Below, one piece after another: positions 1-3,818 of a stretch of 8,200 nucleotides of DNA. The first letter of the stretch is position 1. Each line of letters opens with the position of its first letter. The position numbers were made by a program, and so were the translations under genes. The notes under the pieces were generated by a model. The model saw only the letters and a list, made by a program, of their open reading frames with translations, did no database searches and had not been told where the DNA came from. Source of the stretch: Phycisphaerales bacterium (GTDB taxonomy: Bacteria > Planctomycetota > Phycisphaerae > Tepidisphaerales > Tepidisphaeraceae); assembly GCA_003153655.1 (NCBI GenBank), contig PMAK01000154.1:19948-28147 (forward strand), given 5' to 3'.

Positions 1-93
1 TCTGATTTACATCTGTGGCTAACACGCATTTCTTCGCGTCTTGGCGTCTTCGCGGCTGAAAGTCCCGATTCCATCGGGGTTAAATCCGATTTC
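1..93 (+). repeat. Intergenic repeat, copy A (right half, cut by window edge)
   Basis: Positions 1-21 are identical to 3500-3520. Positions 33-81 match 3542-3590 at 43 of 49 bases by eye, and the similarity fades out by about 93 (3601 in the other copy). The segment carries three tandem 8-bp units of the type TTSGCGTC at about 33-56. A small hairpin follows: CCCGAT at 64-69 pairs with ATCGGG at 73-78 around a 3-base loop. Because the other copy is a palindrome of which this matches only the right half, the left half may lie before the window. No coding role is seen. It looks like a dispersed non-coding element, and its function is unknown. Confidence 0.8.
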
Positions 94-178
94 GAAATCA
101 AAGCAATCGCCCCAGGCGCCTGTGGACTTTCCCCCCGGAATCGCCACAATACCCGGCCTTCAAACAACCAGGAGAATC

Positions 179-499
179 ATGGCAGAGGAAACACAAGAAG
201 GTGGACAGCCCGGCGTTCAAGTGCTTCTCGACGAACGCGAGCTTCGCCAAATCTACAGCAATTCCTATCGCATTCACGCCACGGCTGATGAGGTGATCAT
301 CGATCTGGGCTTCAACATGCCCAATCCAAATCCCCAGGCGGGACAGCAACAATTGCTACTGAAGATCACCGACCGCGTGGTGATGTCTTATCTTAACACC
401 AAGCGCCTCGCGCAATCATTGCAACAGTTGATCAAGCGTTACGAGCAGCAGTTTGGCGAACTCGTGCCGAACAGCCAGCGTCCGCCGGCCAATCGCTGA
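179..499 (+). CDS. DUF3467 family protein
   Basis: This is a complete 106-residue cytosolic protein matching the DUF3467 family from memory. The Asp/Glu/Gln-rich start leads into a core with the strand-like segment DEVIIDLGFN (residues 38-46). After a short Pro/Asn/Gln linker come the family's typical RVVMSYLNTKRLAQSL (66-81) and a helix ending in YEQQFGEL (88-95). There is no signal peptide or membrane segment. The family has no established biochemical function. The ATG at 179 is chosen because AGGAG lies at 170-174, just upstream, and the family similarity begins after it. The reading frame stays open upstream to a TTG at 41, but that part is repeat DNA. The gene stands alone and converges on the fused kinase gene with 16 bp between the stops. 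Its promoter is not clear: TGGACT (123-128) with CACAAT (145-150) at 16 bp spacing is only a weak candidate. Confidence 0.88.
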   Translation: MAEETQEGGQPGVQVLLDERELRQIYSNSYRIHATADEVIIDLGFNMPNPNPQAGQQQLLLKITDRVVMSYLNTKRLAQSLQQLIKRYEQQFGELVPNSQRPPANR

Positions 500-505
500 T
501 TGGCC
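487..505. terminator. Hairpin over a stop codon between convergent genes (possible terminator)
   Basis: GGCCAATC (487-494) and GATTGGCC (498-505) form a perfect 8-bp stem around the 3-base loop GCT. The hairpin covers the last codons and the TGA stop (497-499) of the DUF3467 gene, and lies 10 bp from the stop of the convergent gene. No T-run follows on either strand, so it is not a standard intrinsic terminator. It could still slow or end transcription from both sides, or stabilise the mRNA ends. Confidence 0.35.
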
Positions 506-515
506 AAATCAAGCC

Positions 516-2075
516 TCACGACGCCAGCCGGGCCGCCGCCGCGGAGTGGGCGTTCAGTGCGCCAGCTAATTTTTCGCTGGTCAGGGGATGATTCCCATTC
601 TGCTGGATCTCAATCGCCGCCGCGACCGAACCCAGATAAGCGGCCGCGTGCAATGATCCGCCGCACGCCAGCACCAGGCTCGCCGTCGCCAGCAGCGCAT
701 CCCCGCATCCCAGCGGATCAACCACCCGGCCAGATAGCGCCGGCAAATATTCACTCGCCAGTCGCCCCAAAGGCGCATCATCCGCCCGCTCCGGCGGACT
801 AAATGTAACGAGCCCCTGCTTGCCAAGGGTAATAATCGCCTGCCGCGCCCCGGTATCGCTGAGCAGCCGCCACACCGCCGCCCCAAGCCCGCTGGAAAAA
901 TCGTGCAACGTTTCGCGCATCTCCCGCTCGGTCGGGCAAAGCAGATCAACCGATTTGAACCAAAGCAGGCTGCTCTGCCGCCCGCTCACATCCGCCGTCA
1001 AAATCGGCACCGTCTTTCGCAGCCGCGGCATGATCCGCTCCAGCAGCGTTTCCGTAATCAACCCATATCCAAAATCCGCAAACACCACCGCCGTCGCCCC
1101 ATCGGCTGCCGCGAGGATTTTCTCTGCAACATCCGCCGCCACCTGCGAATCAATCGGATCAATCGCCCCCTGATCCACCTTGAATAACTTCGTCTGATCC
1201 GCCAGATACCGGCTCTTGGTCACAAGCTGCCGCCGATGCCCGGAAGACTCCACCGCCAGCCCGCTCGCTTTCAGCCGCATCTCCGTCTGGTGCGATTCCT
1301 GATCCTCTCCCAATCCCGTCACCAGCGTCGCATTCGCCCCAAGCCCTGCCAGATGCAGCGCAATCCCCGCGGCCCCGCCGTCAAAATCCTGGCTCTGAAG
1401 CTGTCGCAGCGCCATCATCGGCCCTTCGCCCGCAATCCCGGTGGCATCACAAAAGTGATACCGATCCAGAATATAATCCCCCACCACCACCACCTTTTGC
1501 CCGTTGAACTTCTGCATGAGCGAGCCGAGCGATTTTCCCGTCAGATCAAATTTCTCCCGGAACCGCAGGATTTTTTCGTCCGTAAACGCTTCCCGGCCAT
1601 CCAGCGCATGAATCAAAGCAGTTGATGAATAAACCACGTCCCCACTGGAAAAAACCACCCGCCCACCATGCTTCGCAACCATCTCCCGCTCAGCCAGAAA
1701 CCGCGGATCATGGTTCTGCTCGTATTCCTTCCCTTTGACATAAATATCCGGCTGAAGCTGATCCAAAAGCTCCACCGCCGTCGGATTCGAATTGACATAA
1801 ACCCAATCCACGCATTCCAGCGCCGCTAGACTCACCGCACGTAAATCATCCGGAATCAGCGGCCGATCGACGCCCTTGCTCACGTGCGAATCCGAGCTGA
1901 CCGTCACCACCAACTCATCCCCCAACGATTTGGCATATTGCATGTGCTGGATATGCCCCGGATGGATGATGTCAAAACACCCGTGACAATGCACCACAAC
2001 CCGGCCCGATTCCCGTGCTTTTCGCCGAATCGCCGTCAGCCGCTCCAAATTGCAGATTTTTTGATTCGCCGCCAT
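516..2075 (-). CDS. Fused nucleotidyltransferase + PfkB sugar kinase (HldE/RfaE-like, domain order reversed)
   Basis: This 519-residue enzyme should phosphorylate a sugar (probably a heptose phosphate) and activate it as a nucleotide-sugar for surface glycan or lipopolysaccharide synthesis; the exact substrate is inferred. Residues 25-160 form a cytidylyltransferase-like domain with GCFDIIHPGH (32-41, HxGH at 38-41), RPLIPDDLR (71-79), PDIYVKGKEY (109-118) and YSSTALI (149-155). Residues 190-505 form a PfkB/ribokinase domain with VVVGDYILDRY (196-206), GGAAGIALHLAGLGANATLVTGLGED (233-258) and the kinase signature DPLGCGD (453-459, probable catalytic Asp459). Enterobacterial HldE has the kinase first and the transferase second, so the order here is swapped. 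I choose the ATG at 2075 because family similarity begins right after it. An in-frame ATG at 2150 would add 25 residues but overlaps the start codon of the divergent gene and runs through its promoter region. No good Shine-Dalgarno precedes either start. Confidence 0.85.
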   Translation of the reverse strand: MAANQKICNLERLTAIRRKARESGRVVVHCHGCFDIIHPGHIQHMQYAKSLGDELVVTVSSDSHVSKGVDRPLIPDDLRAVSLAALECVDWVYVNSNPTAVELLDQLQPDIYVKGKEYEQNHDPRFLAEREMVAKHGGRVVFSSGDVVYSSTALIHALDGREAFTDEKILRFREKFDLTGKSLGSLMQKFNGQKVVVVGDYILDRYHFCDATGIAGEGPMMALRQLQSQDFDGGAAGIALHLAGLGANATLVTGLGEDQESHQTEMRLKASGLAVESSGHRRQLVTKSRYLADQTKLFKVDQGAIDPIDSQVAADVAEKILAAADGATAVVFADFGYGLITETLLERIMPRLRKTVPILTADVSGRQSSLLWFKSVDLLCPTEREMRETLHDFSSGLGAAVWRLLSDTGARQAIITLGKQGLVTFSPPERADDAPLGRLASEYLPALSGRVVDPLGCGDALLATASLVLACGGSLHAAAYLGSVAAAIEIQQNGNHPLTSEKLAGALNAHSAAAARLAS

Positions 2076-2148
2076 GAAATATTTATCGGACGAAACCCCG
2101 ATAGAACTAAACTCCCGGCCTCCACCCGTCCGATAATTGGGGTAACTC
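2076..2148. promoter_or_regulatory. Divergent promoter region with a 10-bp inverted repeat
   Basis: TTATCGGACG (2083-2092) and CGTCCGATAA (2127-2136) are a perfect 10-bp inverted repeat, 34 bp apart, between the two divergent genes. Each arm contains a -10-like hexamer pointing towards its own gene: GATAAT (2132-2137) for the glycosyltransferase, and GATAAA on the minus strand (2087-2082) for the kinase fusion. Clear -35 boxes are not seen. The glycosyltransferase has GGGGT at 2139-2143, a wobble-tolerant Shine-Dalgarno match 5 bp before its ATG. The arms may be mirrored promoter elements or two half-sites for a regulator; the sequence alone does not decide. If the kinase gene really began at 2150, this region would instead be coding. 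Confidence 0.5.
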
Positions 2149-3342
2149 ATGCGACTCAGTTACATCCTCACAACCCGAAATCGCCGACAGGCGGCCCTCG
2201 ATATTCTCCGGCTATTGCCCGCAAACACGCCCCTTCCCGAAGACCAATGGGAAACGATCTGTGTGGACAACGCATCCACAGATGGCACGGCCGCCGCGAT
2301 AACCGCCGAATTGCCCGAAGTCCGCCTGATCCTCAACCGCACCGATAAAGGCCCCGCCGCCGCCAATCAGGCGTTGGAAGAATGCACCGGCCGGCAAATC
2401 ATCCGCCTCAGCGAAGACGCCTACCCGGACGACCCCGCGACAGTCCTGTCGCTCCTGGCCCCAATGGATTCCGATCCACAAATCGGCGCGGTCTCCGGCA
2501 GATTGATCTTCCCCGATGGAAACGCATACGCCGGCCCCCTGCCAACGCTGGCAACCCCCGGCGCCACTTGCTATCGCAAACCCGTTCTCGATCGTCTCGG
2601 CGGATTTTCAAGTCTCCTAGGGCCGGCTGCGGAATATGATCTCGCCCTCCGCATCGTCAACGCCGGCTTTCGCATCGAACAACGCGACGACATCATTTTT
2701 CACCGCCGCAGTGAAATCACCAGCGAACCGACCGACCCGTCCGAACGTCGCGCTCTCATTCGCGACCATCTGACGATCGCCAGCCGTCTATTGCCCGGGG
2801 CGGTCGGCCGCATTTACTGGCACGACTGGTGGATGCGAGACAAAGCGCTAGCCGCCCGCGCCGTCCAGACCCACGCCGCCTGGTCCGGATTTTTCTCCGC
2901 CTGCATAGGTAGGATATCCCACATTTTCACCGCTCCCGACGCCATGTCGCGCGAATCAGTCGAGGATCTATTCGAATACCGCCGCCACAACACAATGATC
3001 GGCGACTGGGCCCGCCGCAACAGCGTCTGGCGCGTAGTCCTCGCCGATTTCAGCGAAAACATCTGGGCAACATTCAACGCCTGCCGATCCACCGGCCTGC
3101 AAATGCGCTGTATCTCCGACAACAATCCCGCGTTTGATAAACTGGTCTATCGCGATCTCCCAATCGTCCCCGCCGGCCGAGCATTCGAAGGCGGCGGCAT
3201 CGACGGCGTCATCATCACCACCTCAGACCCCGCCAAAATCGAGCCAACCGTCAAACAAATCCGCAACCACTTCCACGGCCCAATCCTCCGCCTAAGCCAA
3301 ACAGTAAAAACCGCAACCCGCGCCCAGGCCACAGCGGCGTAA
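2149..3342 (+). CDS. GT2 family glycosyltransferase with C-terminal Rossmann-like domain
   Basis: This 397-residue protein probably transfers a sugar from a nucleotide-sugar donor to a growing surface glycan at the cytoplasmic side; donor and acceptor are unknown. The N-terminal GT-A domain (about 1-225) shows SYILTTRNR (4-12), ICVDNASTDGT (37-47), KGPAAANQALE (67-77), the acidic stretch SEDAYPDD (88-95) at the usual metal/nucleotide position, and GGFSSLLGPAAEYDLALRI (151-169) around the expected acceptor/base region. The linker (226-285) is rich in Trp and Arg and has no obvious membrane span. Residues 292-385 look like a nucleotide-binding fold of the kind attached to sugar-modifying enzymes: WRVVLADF, then ISDNNPAFD (322-330), RDLPIV (335-340) and IDGVIITTSDP (351-361). 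Its Gly-rich loop is not conserved, so binding is uncertain. The ATG at 2149 fits the family start exactly. Head-to-head arrangement with the kinase fusion suggests a shared pathway. No clear intrinsic terminator follows; the large palindrome downstream could serve. Confidence 0.85.
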   Translation: MRLSYILTTRNRRQAALDILRLLPANTPLPEDQWETICVDNASTDGTAAAITAELPEVRLILNRTDKGPAAANQALEECTGRQIIRLSEDAYPDDPATVLSLLAPMDSDPQIGAVSGRLIFPDGNAYAGPLPTLATPGATCYRKPVLDRLGGFSSLLGPAAEYDLALRIVNAGFRIEQRDDIIFHRRSEITSEPTDPSERRALIRDHLTIASRLLPGAVGRIYWHDWWMRDKALAARAVQTHAAWSGFFSACIGRISHIFTAPDAMSRESVEDLFEYRRHNTMIGDWARRNSVWRVVLADFSENIWATFNACRSTGLQMRCISDNNPAFDKLVYRDLPIVPAGRAFEGGGIDGVIITTSDPAKIEPTVKQIRNHFHGPILRLSQTVKTATRAQATAA

Positions 3343-3377
3343 CGGATCAAAAGAAAAACAACCGCGAAGATATTAAA

Positions 3378-3601
3378 CCGCCAAGACGCCAAGACGCCGA
3401 GAAAACCAATTAGAACTCAGAAATACGCATTTGCCACAGATGTAAATCAGATGCACACAGATAAATCCCGACCAAGAATTCGTATTTCATCTGTGTGCAT
3501 CTGATTTACATCTGTGGCTAAAAATTCTTTTGGTCTATTCCTTGGCGCCTCAGCGTCTTGGCGGCTGAAAGTCCCGATTACATCGGGGTTCAATCGATTT
3601 C
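3378..3601. repeat. Large palindromic intergenic repeat, copy B
   Basis: Positions 3433-3462 and 3489-3518 are perfect 30-bp inverted repeats with a 26-base centre. Each arm holds three CAGATG-like units. Outside them, a second inverted pair (3378-3401 with 3541-3564) matches at 20 of 24 bases and consists of tandem 8-bp GCCAAGAC-like units, so the element is a nested palindrome of about 187 bp. A tail at 3565-3601 carries the hairpin CCCGAT (3573-3578) with ATCGGG (3582-3587). The right half and tail recur at 1-93. As RNA it would fold into a very long stem, which may end or insulate transcription between the glycosyltransferase gene and ileS. No protein is encoded, and no target-site duplication was recognised. 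Repeats of this look are, from memory, common between genes in environmental PVC-type genomes. Confidence 0.85.
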
Positions 3602-3636
3602 CTTAGCGCCTTCGCTGTCGATTAAAATTTCTTTCA

Positions 3637-3664
3637 TTGACCCACCCGCAATTTCCGATAGAAT
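3637..3664 (+). promoter_or_regulatory. Sigma70-type promoter of the ileS leader
   Basis: TTGACC (3637-3642, five of six to consensus) and TAGAAT (3659-3664, five of six) are separated by 16 bp. The expected transcription start is about 3670-3672, only a few bases before the leader-peptide ATG at 3674. This is the best-scoring promoter by eye in the window, and it stands directly before the ileS attenuator. Confidence 0.7.
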
Positions 3665-3673
3665 CTAAGAAAT

Positions 3674-3730
3674 ATGCGAAAAATAGCCCTGATCGCACGC
3701 ATGATTATTATCCCAAGAAAACACGGGTAG
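3674..3730 (+). CDS. Isoleucine-rich leader peptide of the ileS attenuator
   Basis: A short ORF encodes MRKIALIARMIIIPRKHG and ends with TAG at 3728-3730. Five of 18 residues are Ile (4, 7, 11, 12, 13), with three consecutive Ile codons at 3704-3712. It stands just before a terminator and ileS, so the likely job is to sense charged Ile-tRNA: a ribosome that pauses at the Ile run leaves the antiterminator free, whereas one that reaches the stop covers it. The peptide itself probably has no function after synthesis. No clear Shine-Dalgarno precedes it, and the predicted transcription start lies 2-4 bases upstream, so translation may be nearly leaderless. An internal ATG (3701) would give a 9-residue version that still holds the Ile triplet. 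No symbol is given because no named gene was recognised. Confidence 0.75.
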   Translation: MRKIALIARMIIIPRKHG

Positions 3731-3770
3731 GGCTCTCTGATCATTCATCCAGAATTACAAGCCCTGCCCG
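3685..3770 (+). promoter_or_regulatory. ileS transcription attenuator: segments 1, 2 and 3 (antiterminator)
   Basis: Segment 2 (3724-3734, CGGGTAGGGCT) can pair with segment 3 (3760-3770, AGCCCTGCCCG) over 11 bp with one G-U pair and a 25-base loop. Segment 3 is also the left side of the terminator, so the two structures exclude each other. Segment 1 (3685-3691, AGCCCTG, inside the leader ORF) can pair with 3728-3734 of segment 2 (7 bp with one G-U). Without translation, 1:2 would form and leave 3:4 to terminate. With a ribosome stalled at the Ile codons (3704-3712), segment 1 is masked and 2:3 forms, allowing readthrough. With fast translation the ribosome sits on the stop inside segment 2 and termination follows. 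The pairings are seen in the sequence; the mechanism is inferred from trp/his/ilv-type attenuators. Confidence 0.75.
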
Positions 3771-3785
3771 ACGGCAGGGTTTTTT
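3760..3785 (+). terminator. Intrinsic terminator of the ileS attenuator
   Basis: CCCTGCC (3762-3768) pairs with GGCAGGG (3773-3779) around the loop CGAC, directly followed by six T (3780-3785). The A-A-G before the stem can also pair with the first T residues, extending it. It lies 33 bp before the ileS start and after the leader peptide, so it ends transcription before ileS unless segment 3 is taken up by the antiterminator. Confidence 0.88.
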
Positions 3786-3818
3786 ATTTCCCCGTTTTGC
3801 TAGACTCTGAGCCAGACC

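Noticed and set aside
41..178. N-terminal extension of the DUF3467 frame from a TTG start
   Set aside because: The extension lies in repeat DNA, has low-complexity composition and no ribosome binding site. The ATG at 179 has AGGAG just upstream and fits the family start.
2076..2150. 25-residue N-terminal extension of the kinase fusion (ATG at 2150)
   Set aside because: The extra residues show no family similarity, the start overlaps the start codon of the divergent gene, and the stretch holds the mirrored promoter-like motif. Kept only as an alternative.
3378..3564. CRISPR array or transposon ends
   Set aside because: The short units are adjacent and degenerate, with no regular spacers. The inverted arms enclose only 26 bases, and no transposase is present.
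3724..3785. T-box riboswitch upstream of ileS
   Set aside because: The terminator/antiterminator before an aminoacyl-tRNA synthetase gene invites this, but the leader is only about 110 bases long. The conserved T-box bulge (TGGNACCGCG-like) and a specifier stem are absent, and the Ile-rich ORF explains the structure better.
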